Below the pieces are notes generated by a model. The model was not told where the DNA came from and searched no databases. It saw nothing but the letters and a program-made list of their open reading frames with translations. Positions 11,601 to 22,229 of a stretch of 64,000 nucleotides of DNA are shown piece after piece (the stretch's first letter is position 1; each line of letters opens with the position of its first letter). This DNA is from Isoetes taiwanensis (lineage: Eukaryota; Streptophyta; Lycopodiopsida; Isoetales; Isoetaceae). The DNA is taken from positions 41,099,841-41,163,840 of the forward strand of contig JAJEKV010000002.1 in the NCBI GenBank assembly GCA_021234155.1, given 5' to 3'. A program made the position numbers and the translations under genes.

Positions 11601-12305
11601 AATTACTCTAGGGAGCAAGTTACAAGGTCAGTTTTGCAAAAGAAAGAAATACTCACGCCGTACATGATAGTATCCGGCATCCACATCCTAGGCCAATTGA
11701 CTACAAGTGTGCTGGACATGAGCTACTTTGGCAATTCTTGGAGGAGGGGTGGTCTTCTCGCCACGAAATTTGGTCCCCAGGGCAATGTCGACGATCTGAG
11801 TCCATTGGCAGGCCAAATCACGGTTTCGGAGAGGGGAGATTGCCCGTCCGTCCCCAGGCCTTGGGGAGAGGACTTTTGGGGCAAGCAGCTTCTGGGGGGA
11901 TTTTAGGGCTCTCCCCCCCCCCCCTCCACGTCAAGACCTGGCCAAGGTCCCAGCTGAATCTGACAAGGAGACGACGTCCGAAACATAAACCCTGTGGGTT
12001 GCCAGGTTCTAGAAGGGTTTGCGTTTTCTGGGCCGAGTTTTAGTCTATTGCAGTTGGAACATGGCTGAGAAGTTGCAGTTGAGAAAGCGGAGCAAGTGGA
12101 ACTGACAGAAGGGAGTTTGGGCCAGTCCTCCTCCCAATGTGGAAATTAGAATTCGGGAGGCGCTTTTGCAGTGGCAAGATATTCATAAATTCGTAATTAA
12201 TGCATTGTACGAAATTAAATTCTGATTTTTTGCCAGCTGGATTCCTAATTCATCAGCAACAAACGGCCCAATTTTCGGACTTCTCGGAGAAGGTCTAGAT
12301 CAAAG
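5639..12305 (+). repeat. Tandem array of ~0.9-1.2-kb units
   Basis: Each unit carries the landmark GCAAGACATTCATAAATTC or a near variant; copies start near 5,809, 6,769, 7,802, 9,004, 9,911, 11,044 and 12,174, so periods are about 907 to 1,202 bp. Units are GC-rich outside that AT-rich block. Two kinds exist: with a ~110-bp block (8,838-8,945, 9,750-9,850, 10,870-10,975, 12,008-12,110) or without it (junctions near 6,704 and 7,741). Inside one unit a ~66-bp piece is duplicated (about 7,892-8,020). I see no conserved reading frame between units. It could be a satellite, an rDNA-spacer-like array or an amplified element fragment; the sequence alone does not decide. Confidence 0.85.
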
Positions 12306-12900
12306 TGTTAGTCCTGTACCTCCAAATACAGGACTATTCATGCACACGACGGACCAGGTCAAGGCCAAGAATCCACAGTCAGGCAAAGGTCAGTCGTCCA
12401 AGGGCCCGCAGAAGACCAAGCCGCCGCAGACCACGCAGTCAAAGGCCGTGTTCGGGACCAAGAGGAGGCGCACAGAGAAATGATGCGCTGCCACCATCTG
12501 CGCCATTTCAGGGTCTCAAGAGGCACCGCCAACGTTCCTGCAAATCAGGCCCCCTTCCAGGAGTCGGCACCGAGCTTTGACAGAGTATCTATATTGGGCC
12601 AAAGGCCATTGTACTATATATATGAGTAGATCTAGCCCTCACGGGATAGATGAGTTTTTGGTCTTATCTCACTTCTGCTTTCTCTCCATTGCGAGAGCTC
12701 ATGTATCACAATTGATATCAAAGAGTTTTGTTCTCTTCATTGTGTTCTACATTGTTCTTTTTGTTTTGCTTGTTGTCTCTTTTCCCTTCCTTAGTTTCTT
12801 GCAAATCCCGCGTGACACAGCTACCGGATTCTCCTGTTTGATCCACGGGTCCTCATAGCAGGGCTGTCTTGCAGGAGTTCCCGAACCCAGACCCCAAACA
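12306..12900 (+). repeat. 5' LTR of split Ty3/gypsy element
   Basis: This 595-bp LTR starts TGTTAGTCCTG and ends CCCCAAACA. It has a TATA-like run (ACTATATATATGAG near 12,613) followed by a leader that is conserved in the partner LTR. LTR differences are visible by eye, for example in the block around 12,450-12,490, so the insertion is not recent. Confidence 0.9.
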
Positions 12901-12901
12901 C

Positions 12902-12919
12902 TGTCACCGCTGCCGGGTC
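12902..12919 (+). other. Probable primer-binding site
   Basis: TGTCACCGCTGCCGGGTC, one base after the LTR, resembles the tRNA-Asp-type primer site common in plant gypsy elements but with several mismatches. The tRNA assignment is inferred. Confidence 0.45.
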
Positions 12920-12948
12920 TGATTTTTTTTCCTTCCTTTTGTTCACCA

Positions 12949-15534
12949 TGTCTGCCCGAGCTTTCACTCCAGAGGAGTTTCTTAGCCAGACGGCGTCTCG
13001 CTTGGAGCGCCATCAACGTCGCGAAGTTGCTCGAGATATGTATGACACAGGTTATGATATGAGGGAGGCCATATTCGCTCACGAGCTCAATCGGCGCCAC
13101 CTGTCACTCTCGTCCTGGCTCTCCTCCAGCGTGCAAACATTGTTCCCAACCTCAGTCACCTCCACATACACCTGTTCAACCACCTCCAGCTTATTTCCAC
13201 ACTCCAGAGAGTGCCTACATTCATATCTCCTCTGGCCATACTCCTCTGCCTTCACAACCATCATCTCCCCCTGGAGGAATGGGTTATCCCCATGTTTCTT
13301 TCGGCCCTCCCCAGGTTCAGACATATCCTCAATCTCCTTCTTTTCAACAGACTCTTCCAGTTTACACTCTTACCGATCTCAAACCTCATGACCACGGACC
13401 CCAAGGTCCTCCACCACAAGAACCTCCTTTTGCACATCTTCAGGGTCTTTCTGCTCCTTTGCCACCCCATACGGAATCCATGGAAGTTCTGCCCCATTTT
13501 GTCCTCCTTACACACCGCCTCTCTATGCACAAGGCCAGTCACAATCTTCTTTTCAGACTCTCAAACTGACCTATCCCACTTTTGGCAGTACTAAAGGCAA
13601 ACCATTGGATCAAAGTGCTCAAGCCCACATGGAAGAATTTGAGGCTCTGGCTGTCCTAAATGGTCACGCTCAACCTCAACTGAAGTTCCATATCTTTTCC
13701 ACCACGCTGCGTGGATCCCCTCATCAATGGCTCATGGCAAACAAAAGCCATTGGAAACTGGACTGACATGAAGACTGCTTTCCTTTCTCATTATGGGACA
13801 ACAAATGATGATCAACTTCTTCTCAAGCAACTCAATGATCTTCAGCAAGAGCCCACGGAATCCGCCAGGGATTTTGCGGATTGTCTTCATATCCTCCTCA
13901 GCAAACTTCAAGAGTACCCCACAAAAAGCCAGATCCTCGTCTGGTTTCTGCAGGGACTTCCTCCGGCTATTCGTCTCATGACTGGGTGAAAGCATGCTAC
14001 GGTGTACCACTTTTGGAACCCTCAAAAGTACCTACACTGGGTACTTTTAAAACTGGTACTTTCTATTTTTTCTTCCCATTAAAATCAATCCAAAAATTTT
14101 GAATTGAAGGTCAATAAAATGTGAATCTATAGTATTAGAGCATAACAATACTATTAGAGACTAAAATGAATGATCAACTCCCAAACTTATTGTTTATTGA
14201 GACATTTATGCAAGTTCCCAGTACCCAGTGCTGGGTACTTTTCTGGGTAGTTTCACACTCCCTAAAAAGAACTTTAGATGGTACACCCTAGCATGCTTTC
14301 ACCCGACTGAATACCTGCGCCCCAAGACTTTGGAGCAGGCCATCGAACTTGTCAATCATTCCGTCAATGTTTCCTCTCGCGGCGTGGCCCTCCAGGAGCT
14401 ACCCTTTATTCCTCTTGTCATGGTCCCTCAGACTGCAGTTCAGCCTCAACACTCCAATCCTCAACGCAGTCAAATTTGGTGCCACATCTGCAAGTATCAA
14501 GGCCATCTGGCCAATGAGTGCAACTCCACCAATGGCCCTCCTCATTGTAAACGCTGCAACATGTGCAATCATGCCACGGAAGAGTGCACTCGTACTCATT
14601 CTACACCCTTCAGGCAAAAGATGGTTTATCAAGTCCAGACCACGCCTCAGCAACAGACGTCCTATCAACCTCAGCAGTTTCAAGCACAACCTCCTCAACA
14701 GTATCCACAATCTCAGCAGCCACGGGGACAAAGCAACCGTCCTCCTTTTGATCCTGCTAAAGCTCAGTGCTATCATTGTTTGGAATGGGGTCATACCACC
14801 ACGACATGCCCTCAACTTCCTCAAGTTCAAGTCCAACTTCCAGGCACGAATCAAACCACGTCAGTACGCCTCACAGCCTATCAACTTTGGATAGCAAATG
14901 ACAAACAGGGCCCTCGTCCTGTTCTTCGAAAACCACCACGCGTGCCTCAACAATCACGGTATCAACCGGCTCCTACAGCAACTCCTCAGATGGATCAACA
15001 AGCACAGGAAGAGATTTATCAGGCTCTCAATCCTCCCGTTCAACCGTCAAATTGGGTTGGGTTGGTTTCACGCCAAACCAGGGCGTCACGCCCCTTGACC
15101 ATCCTTCCTCATGATACGCAACCTGCTTTTGCAGTTGACACGATCCCTCATGCTGAGGACAAAAAGGTTCACTTTGCCCCAGATCTGGATAAACTCATGC
15201 CTCATGTCATGCCCAAAGTCAGACAAAGTATTCTGAATCTCATGCAAGCTGCTGAAGGACGCACACTGGCAAATGTACATGCCACCACCAGAGCTCAGCA
15301 GCGTCAGGACGCACCTCCATCATCTCAACCTCCACGCTCTCAGACATATCCGAATATTGCTGCAGAGGTGGAGCTTCTCAAAGAAGTTGCTGCTTCATTA
15401 CCACGCACTCCTGCTCCATTGGATGCAGCTGATCCATTTTCTCATGTGCCATTGGAACTCCAAGAGGAGCTAGCAAAAATCAAAATTCCTTTAAATCTGG
15501 CAACTATTTTGACTGTGTCCTGCTCTCAAGGACC
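12949..15534 (+). pseudogene. Ty3/gypsy gag (frameshifted, MITE-interrupted)
   Basis: The frame opens with ATG at 12,949 (MSARAFTPEEFLSQT), shifts near 13,110 and again near 13,570, and continues as a retrotransposon gag domain at about 13,570-13,980 (FHIFSTTLRGSPHQWL, then DFADCLHILLSKLQEYPTKS). A 320-bp MITE (13,985-14,304) interrupts it. After the MITE the frame resumes with three zinc knuckles: CHICKYQGHLANEC, CKRCNMCNHATEEC and CYHCLEWGHTTTTC. A long Gln/Pro-rich tail leads to the protease. Gag would form the particle and package RNA; this copy cannot be translated whole. Confidence 0.85.
13985..14304. mobile_element. MITE inserted in gypsy gag
   Basis: This 320-bp AT-rich non-coding element is flanked by GACTG at 13,980-13,984 and 14,305-14,309. 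Its ends are inverted repeats of about 25 bp (left starts GGTGAAAGCATGCTACGGTG, right complement GGTGAAAGCATGCTAGGGTG). Near both ends short GGTACTTTT-type inverted pairs recur. Removing it with one target copy restores the gag frame. The superfamily is not clear from a 5-bp duplication. Confidence 0.85.
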
Positions 15535-15536
15535 AG

Positions 15537-16112
15537 TTGCCCCTTCCTACGGTTTTGGTTGGGGCAGTCGCTACCTCCACACCCACGGTACATGCCACGG
15601 TGGGCAATCAACAAGTCAACCATGTTCAAATTGACGGGGGTAGTGCTGTAAATCTCATCACGGATAAACTCCGCAAGCAAATGGGCATCAAACAACTTTA
15701 TCGTACCCCATATGACATCAAATTGGCTAATGGCCATATCACGCGCCCTCAAGGCGTCATGCCTCTTCTTCACATCAATATAGGCGATCTCAGATTCCCC
15801 TTGGAATTTGGTGTTTGGAAAGCAGGGGAAGATCCAGGTGATTATGAAATGTTGGTCGGCAGACCCTTTCTACGTCAGGCCAAAAGTATCCATTACTGGG
15901 CCACGGACCAGCTAGTCATTACAGATGGTCACCTCAATGCCACCATAGATTTGGAAACTGGCAAGATCATTTCGGTCAAACATGCTGAACCTTCTCTCTC
16001 CGACACCGATTCTGAAGAAGCCCAGAACATTTATCAAGTTCAGGCTCCCCCCGCGAGTCTGCCTCTGTCATCCTACCCTGAATATGCTGATCCTTGGGGC
16101 GAGATGACTCTT
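15537..16112 (+). pseudogene. Ty3/gypsy aspartic protease, truncated by inversion
   Basis: The active-site segment is QIDGGSAVNLI, with DGG in place of the common DSG, a form seen in several plant gypsy lineages. It is followed by LANGHITRPQGV and a GRPFLRQ segment as in retropepsins. The frame is one step off from the gag frame before it. It ends abruptly in the reverse-orientation array at ~16,112; its continuation is the linker at 5,638 on the minus strand. Confidence 0.8.
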
Positions 16113-16392
16113 AACCCACAGGGTTTACATTTCGGAGGTCCTCTCCTTGTCAGATTCAGCCGGGACCTTGCGCTGTGTCTTGATGTGGAGGGGGGTGTTG
16201 AAGCTCGAGCACGAACACTAAAAACCCCCCGGAAGCTGCTTGCCCCAAAAGTCCTCTCCCCAAGCTCATGGGGACGGACGGGCAACCTCCCCTCTCCGGA
16301 ACGGTGATTTGGCTCTGCTAATGGACTCAGAAGGTCGACATTGCTCTGGGGACCAAGTTTCATGGCCAGAAGATCACCCATGTTCTCGAAGG
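16113..16392 (-). repeat. Array fragment beyond the inversion break
   Basis: This is the reverse complement of the array segment seen at, for example, 6,420-6,700, starting at AACCCACAGGGTTTA. The array piece at the other break starts GGTTCTAGAA (5,639). In intact units these two sequences are neighbours separated by about four bases, which marks the array break of the inversion. Similarity fades near 16,380-16,392. Confidence 0.8.
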
Positions 16393-16735
16393 AGAGCAAA
16401 GTACACTAGATGTCGCGTATACATCGCGCGCGACATCGCACGCGACGCGAAGTCCACGCACCCGTCTGCGCCACGTGGCCTCAAAGTACTGACACATGGC
16501 ATATACAGTATTTTGACGTCACGTCGCATGCGACGTGATGTCGTTGACAGTCCAGCTGGCGTGATACACGCGGCCTTGTCATAGCGACGTGGTGGCAGAC
16601 GTCGTCTGTGTCACGTCAGATGTCGCATGTGATGTCTTTGCGATGTGACGTCGCTACTGGCGATGTTGACGTCACCTGATCACGTCAAATGTGACGTCGC
16701 GTGACCCAGACGTCGCTACCCCACGTCGCTAAGTG
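16393..16735. repeat. Dense ACGTC/GATGTCGC motif cluster
   Basis: About 340 bp are packed with short CpG-rich words: GACGTC, CACGTC, GATGTCGC and GCGACGTG in both orientations, including CGCATGCGACGTGATGTCG. No reading frame is convincing. It sits between the array and the CCD remnant. It may be the subterminal region of an unrecognised transposon, or a decayed simple repeat. Confidence 0.5.
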
Positions 16736-16859
16736 CCTATTTTCTTGTTGTGACAGTTTGCAATTGATTCTGCCTCTACAATCGGCTGCCAGTGGTTCGC
16801 CATATCCAACTTCAACTGCATCTTCTGGTGCCATACACCATAGCTCGCCACAACTCGCT

Positions 16860-16938
16860 GTAGATCCATCAATCTGTGGGTTTGTATGTATCTACAGCAA
16901 TAGCTCGCAACGCCATCCTTGAACTGACCTGCATGAAG
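16860..16938 (-). pseudogene. CCD/NCED-like dioxygenase, distal fragment
   Basis: On the minus strand this reads LHAGQFKDGVASYCCRYIQT, the segment that directly follows the FDGDGMLHA box in carotenoid-cleavage dioxygenases. It continues the frame of the fragment at 21,199-21,560 once the hAT element and one 8-bp duplicate are removed. Similarity is lost after about 24 residues. Confidence 0.75.
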
Positions 16939-19900
16939 CAATGTTGTTCTAATACGCGTATTTTACAAAATTCTTACGTACCATACCGTTCCTTACGTAT
17001 GAAACGTATTTTCCAAAAATTCGCTGCACGCTTTTTGCTAGGTAAAATACGTCCCCCACTTTTACATGATTCTAAGATGGGAAAAAAATAAACTAATGGT
17101 CCCAAATGTTAGGAAATTAACATAGGCCCTCGAATGACCTAAAAGCCCACGTTGAAACCCTGTTAAACTCTAAAACGAACAAAGAGAGTGGCGGGATGGC
17201 ATCCGATCTTGCTCCGGCCTTCCAAACTCGCTTTTAGGTAGATCTTTGGGGCTGAAATCGGTGTTATTGGCAGTGCATCGCTTGATTCTATGGATTCTTG
17301 ACCTTGTTTTCTTGTTAATGCAGGCAGGGTCTCAACAATAATTGCACAGAGTACAGGTAATGAGCTTTCGATCATCGTCTGCATCAACGTAATTAGAAAA
17401 GGTATAACAAGCAGTCTCTTGACATTTCAGTTCATGCAAGGCAGTGTCAAGTTGTGCATCTTCACGCGATAGTAAGTAGCTTAAGAAAGTTGTGCTTTAA
17501 GGTCTAAGAGTTAGTGCCTTAAGAATTTTGTTTCTCAAATATGAAATTTAATTGCGAATGTAATTACAGGTGTGCTTTTGCTGCCCTAATAATGCCAAGG
17601 GCTTCAGAGTTATGGGGCAAATATTGCCTTGATGTTAGCCCTATACATGGTGGTGATAGAAAATGGACCTGTAAATTTTGCCTCAAGGTGTTGCAAGGGA
17701 CGAAGACAAGATTGGTAGCTCATTTAGGTCACATAAAAGGTGAAGGGATTGCTCTTTGTGCTGATGTAACAGAAGAAGCAAAAAAAGATGCACTTGAGGA
17801 GCATTCAACTTCAAAGAGGAAAAAGGCAGCTGCCCTTAAAGCCAAAGTTGCTGAATTTTCTGTTCCCTATGACCATGCATTAGCATTTGAGGTCCATGTA
17901 ACTTCTTTTAATAAAAGTAATAAAAGTATTGCTGTTGTTTGTAGATCTAATACCAATAGTGATGATGGACAGTCCCAACAAAATGCTGCCAGCATTTCTG
18001 TGGCTCACGTAAGTGATGAGATTCAGGCAACACATTCTAGATCTAGTGTGGCAGACCAGCTTAATACTAGGCATGTTATCCTTATGCAAAAAAGGAAGCA
18101 TGCTAATAGACTAGAAATGCGCTGCCTAGCCTTAGCAAATCTGCCTTTTAATCTTCTTAAGATGCCATGCTGGAGAGAAATGCTTGAGGCATTTTCTGTA
18201 ATTGGATCAGCTCATTCTGGTCTAACGTAGGGAAGGACAACAGCTTTGCACGAAGAATATAACTTGACCAAGGTGAAAACTAAACAGATTAGTGATCTTT
18301 GGTCTTAAAATATGACTGCACTATTTTGACAGACGGATGGGTAGATGTTAGCAGAAGAAAGTTAGTGAATATTATGGTTTCTTCTTGCTATGGGACATTG
18401 TTTCTTAAGTCAATTGATTGTAGTAGGCCCAATGTTGAAGGTGAGACTGGTGTTTGGCTTGCCGAGCAAATTGGGAAAGTGATAGAAAGCATTAGGCCAG
18501 AAAATACCGTACAGGTTATCACTGATAATGCGTCTAATTGTGTTCGGATGGGTAAGGAGCTTGAAAAAATGTATTTTGGTCTAGTTTGGACACCTTGCGC
18601 AGCTCATAGTATTGATCTTTTGCTTGAAGATATTTCTAGCTATCTTGGTTTGAAGTGCCATTTAAGAAAGCAAATACTATTGCGAGGTTCTTTCATAAGA
18701 GGAACCAAGCTAATAAAATTTTTATGACATTTAGCAAGCTTCAAATCTTGAGGCCAAGCAAGACAAGATTTGGAGTAATTTTTATTGTAGTTGAAAGACT
18801 TTTGAAGGTTTGGTCAGCACTGCAGCAAACTATTGTATCTTGGAATGATTGGAAGGATTCAAACCAAGCTGATGCACGTTTAATAAAGGAATATGTGCTA
18901 GATCCATCTACGATACCATTCAATTTAATTGTATGGATCATGAGACCACTATATTGTGTGTTAAGGCTTGCTGATAAGGAAGGCTCGACCATTGGCTTGC
19001 TTTATGAATTTATGCTCAGATATGAAGCCATTATAATGAAACATAAGGCGGAAGATCAACAAAATAAAATGAGTGTTCGGATATGCACTTTATTTTGCTG
19101 CCCTGTTTTGGATTATGATATAACATTAATTTAGTGTGCTCTGCCATGTTTACTTTTACATTAAATAGTTTACTTTTACATTAAATAGTTTGCTTTGCTG
19201 CCATGTTTTAATTATCTATGATCTAACATCAAGTTAGTTTGCTGCCCTGTTTACTTTGCTGCCATCTTTTAGTTGCATGGACACGAGATGGCAGAAACAC
19301 AAAAAGCCAATCCATTTTGTTGCTTATCTCTTACATCCCTTGTGGAGGGAGTCACGAACATATATAAAAGATGAGGTGATGGATGGGTGGCTGGAGTATA
19401 TTGCTAGAGTGAGAACTCCAGCTGAATGCACAATTTTGTTTGCTCAACTAGATGCATACAAAAATGGCACTGGAATGTTCTCTCATCAGTTAGCATTAGA
19501 TAAAAGTCACCAGGCCAAACCTGTATCTTGATGGGAGCATTTTGGCTGCAAGACACGTGAACTCCAAGCTCTAGCAATTCGTGTCTTATCTCATGTATAA
19601 TTGCTTTTTTATTAACGTTAGATGTTTCTAAATTAGTTATGTATTGTGTCCCTAAGATTAATGCATAGTTGCTATTATTGCTAGATTAGTTTATATAAAT
19701 ATGTTTACATTATTTTAATATATAGGTGCTATATTTATTTAGGACTGTTCAACAGGGGCAGCTGAAAGAAATTGGAGTGCACATTCACTTGCACATACTA
19801 AAAAGAGAAATAGGCTTACTCCTACTCAACTAGAGCGGCTTGTGTTCATCCGAGAAAATTTGAGAATGATGCATAAGTTTGAAAGTGGAACTAATGAACC

Positions 19901-21198
19901 AATGCAAGTGCAATTTGATCATCATTTTTATATTGTTTGATTAGTCGTTAGAAGAACCTAATTGGTTTCTTTGCTAGGTGTCTCCTGATGAAGTTGATGT
20001 CGAGAAAAACCCTGATGTGGCTTATGTGGTTGATGACTTAGATAGAGAACTATACAAGAATTTTGTTGATGAGATTATGGATTGTAGGTGCATAACTAGA
20101 AGTAGAACAGTAGCAGCTAGAGCTGATTATAGTTATGAAGAAGTGTCTCCTATAGAACCAGTATCTAATCAAAGAGGTAGAAGTAGGAAAAGGCGTCGCC
20201 TATGTCCTTCAAATGAAAATATTATTGTGAGGAGATCTTCGAGGCTTGCAGGAAGAATTGTTGCTACTGTTGATGCTGAAACATCATCACATGAAGCCAA
20301 TGCTAGCACTTCTGCAAATTAACAATTTTTTCATTTGTGAAATATTTTGGATGTAATGTGTAGGGTCAACTGTCCTTAAGTTAATTGAATTTGGCAGATG
20401 CAACATAACTTGGAAGTAGAAGAAGTAATATTAATGTAGCAATATCTGATTCTGACAATGATGACAATTATGAAGAGGTTCAAGAGGATTCGACAGATAT
20501 AGATTCTCCCGAGACTGAATTATCTGACGAGGACTAATATGTGGCTCAACGGCTGGATGCTAATTATTTTTAGTGCTGTTTTGCGGCAATAAGGCTCGTG
20601 TTAATTGCTGTAATACATTGTGTTCTTGGCTGGCTGCCTGCCCATTCCTGTCATTTATGCTGTAAACTATGTCACTTCTGCTGTAAACTATGTTTTGTGC
20701 TGATGAAAATGATGTATTGTCTTGCACACCACCATAAATATAAAATATGGTGCATGTGCAAAATCAGAATACTACAGGTATGTTAAATGTTAAGCTGCAA
20801 TAGAGTAGGGAATGTAGAAGTAACTCTAAGTTGTATGTTAAGTGCTTTATCAACGAAGCATACCACAATAAGAATAACCCAAAGCAACAATCCTGAACCA
20901 ATAGTGGATAAATATTGCAAGGTAAGGAACATAAAATTAATTCTAAGGTACAAAGCCATTAGGAATAACTAAAGGTATTATGATTAATATATTTAAATTG
21001 AATATTATATTTAAAATAAGAAATACCTAATATGAGTATAATACATACACGTTGACGTATTTTATGTATATACGCCTATATCAGGCGTACGTATTCAGAC
21101 GTATTTTACGTATGAAATGTACGTTGCATTTTCATACGCGTATTTTTCTATTTGTACGTATGAAACGTACGGAACGATACGCGTACGGTACAACACTG
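16939..21198 (+). mobile_element. hAT transposon, 4.26 kb
   Basis: Ends are imperfect inverted repeats (left CAATGTTGTTCTAATACGCG, right complement CAGTGTTGTACCGTACGCG), flanked by a perfect 8-bp duplication GCATGAAG at 16,931-16,938 and 21,199-21,206. Eight-base duplications and CA-RTG ends are typical of hAT. Both subterminal regions hold many TACGTA/CGTATGAAACGTA words, which are likely transposase-binding repeats. The element lies inside the coding sequence of a CCD-like gene. Confidence 0.9.
17541..20536 (+). pseudogene. hAT transposase (degenerate, multi-exon)
   Basis: Recognisable parts in order are: a BED-type zinc finger (WTCKFC...HLGHIKGEG, 17,660-17,750); a linker ending in a PCWREML segment (18,165); the DUF659/RNase-H core with ILTDGWVDVSRRKLVNIMVS (18,325) and ITDNASNCVRMGKELEK (18,515); PCAAHSIDLLLEDI (18,592); the helical region to ~19,060; and a C-terminal dimerisation segment (19,740-19,915, AAERNWSAHSLAHTKKRNRL). 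A charged, Ser-rich tail (19,978-20,322, then about 20,400-20,536) follows. Stops and frame changes near 18,229, 18,650 and 19,100 show it is inactive, though some gaps may be introns (for example AG before 19,978). Confidence 0.85.
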
Positions 21199-21560
21199 GC
21201 ATGAAGCATTCCATCTCCATCAAAAACTGGTGCCCTGCCATTGGCTCGAAGCGAGGATTGGCACCATTTCTTAAATACAAGCCTTCCAAACACACAGGAA
21301 GAGTGCCTTTGATTTCTAATTTATGATGAATAGACATATCAGAAACTGGTGTAAATTTCCTTTCAACTGAACTCTTGGATCGGTAAGTAGAGGGAAGAGT
21401 TTGGCCCTCCAATTTGGGGATGAAATCCTTCTTGACTTTATCCAAATCAAGGGCAGCAAACATCTGCACAGGATTCCAATTCAAATTTGATGAATTTGAA
21501 GCAAAGGAAGTAGGTCTGGAGATCTGGATTTTTGGGATCAGAATCAAACTTTGGCTATAG
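21199..21560 (-). pseudogene. CCD/NCED-like dioxygenase, 5' fragment (copy A)
   Basis: On the minus strand the product contains LEIKGTLPVCLEGLYLRNGA followed by NPRFEPMAGHQF, the N-terminal signature of carotenoid-cleavage or 9-cis-epoxycarotenoid dioxygenases, iron enzymes that cut carotenoids (abscisic-acid or apocarotenoid pathways). One T is missing before the GDG box, shifting the frame. An upstream ATG frame is closed by TAG near 21,560. The hAT element is inserted at the next codons. RNGANP favours an NCED-like member, but this is not secure. Confidence 0.8.
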
Positions 21561-22229
21561 AGCAGCTAATTTTGCGAGGAAAATGGCCATTTCTGAGCAG
21601 ATTGGAAGCAAGGGGTATGGACTTGATTAGAGCGGAGAGAAGAACGCAAGAATTCCGGGCGTAAACCTCTGTCACGATTCACTGAAAGGGCGGTCCTCCT
21701 CTTAGTTTTGATTCAATCAACGCAGTCCATCCAATTGGACCATAAGTTCAATGGTCCATATTATTTTATAACTTTACAATTAAAATGCTAGTTAACATAC
21801 CAAATATTGGCCATTAAAAAATATGGATCTGCCAATTGCAAATAGTCCTTGCGCCTTCAAGGATCCATTTCATTCTTTCGACAATAATTTGGTATCATTT
21901 GCCACAAATTGCAAAAGCACTATATATTGTATCGAGTCAAATCGATCTCTGGATACAATTTGTTGTGTTTCCCAGGAGAAGTAGCAAACCTGAATTGGAC
22001 TTAGGGCAAGAGTGGCATGCTACAAAAATGTGCAAAAATGTACAAGCTAGATATCATATCTTGAAACTTTTTCATGCTTTCTCGCTCAAACAACTATTAT
22101 ATCTAGATTTTTAGCCAAGACTATATAGAAGCGCGTAATACTGCATGTTTCTGCAAGTGTTTTTAATGACATCCATTGGCAAAATGCTGATAAGGATGCA
22201 ATTGCATGGAGTAGTTGAGATGCTTTTAA
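21561..22229. other. Intergenic, shared by both duplicated copies
   Basis: This is AT-rich sequence upstream of the CCD fragment, repeated almost unchanged at about 35,800-36,456. No convincing gene is seen in either copy. Confidence 0.6.

Larger units (their letters stand above)
12306..16112 (+). mobile_element. Ty3/gypsy retrotransposon, 5' half
   Basis: This contains the 5' LTR, primer-binding region, gag and protease. It stops at ~16,112, where the sequence switches to the array in reverse orientation. The five bases before the LTR (CAAAG, 12,301-12,305) match the outer flank of the minus-strand LTR at 939. Re-inverting 5,639-16,112 gives one ~8.5-kb element with both LTRs, gag, protease, RT, RNase H and integrase in the normal order, and places every array unit in one orientation. 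Confidence 0.85.

Noticed and set aside
5972-12043. Many 60-200-codon open frames inside the tandem array
   Set aside because: They recur with frame changes between units and lack family similarity; GC-rich repeat sequence yields open frames by chance.
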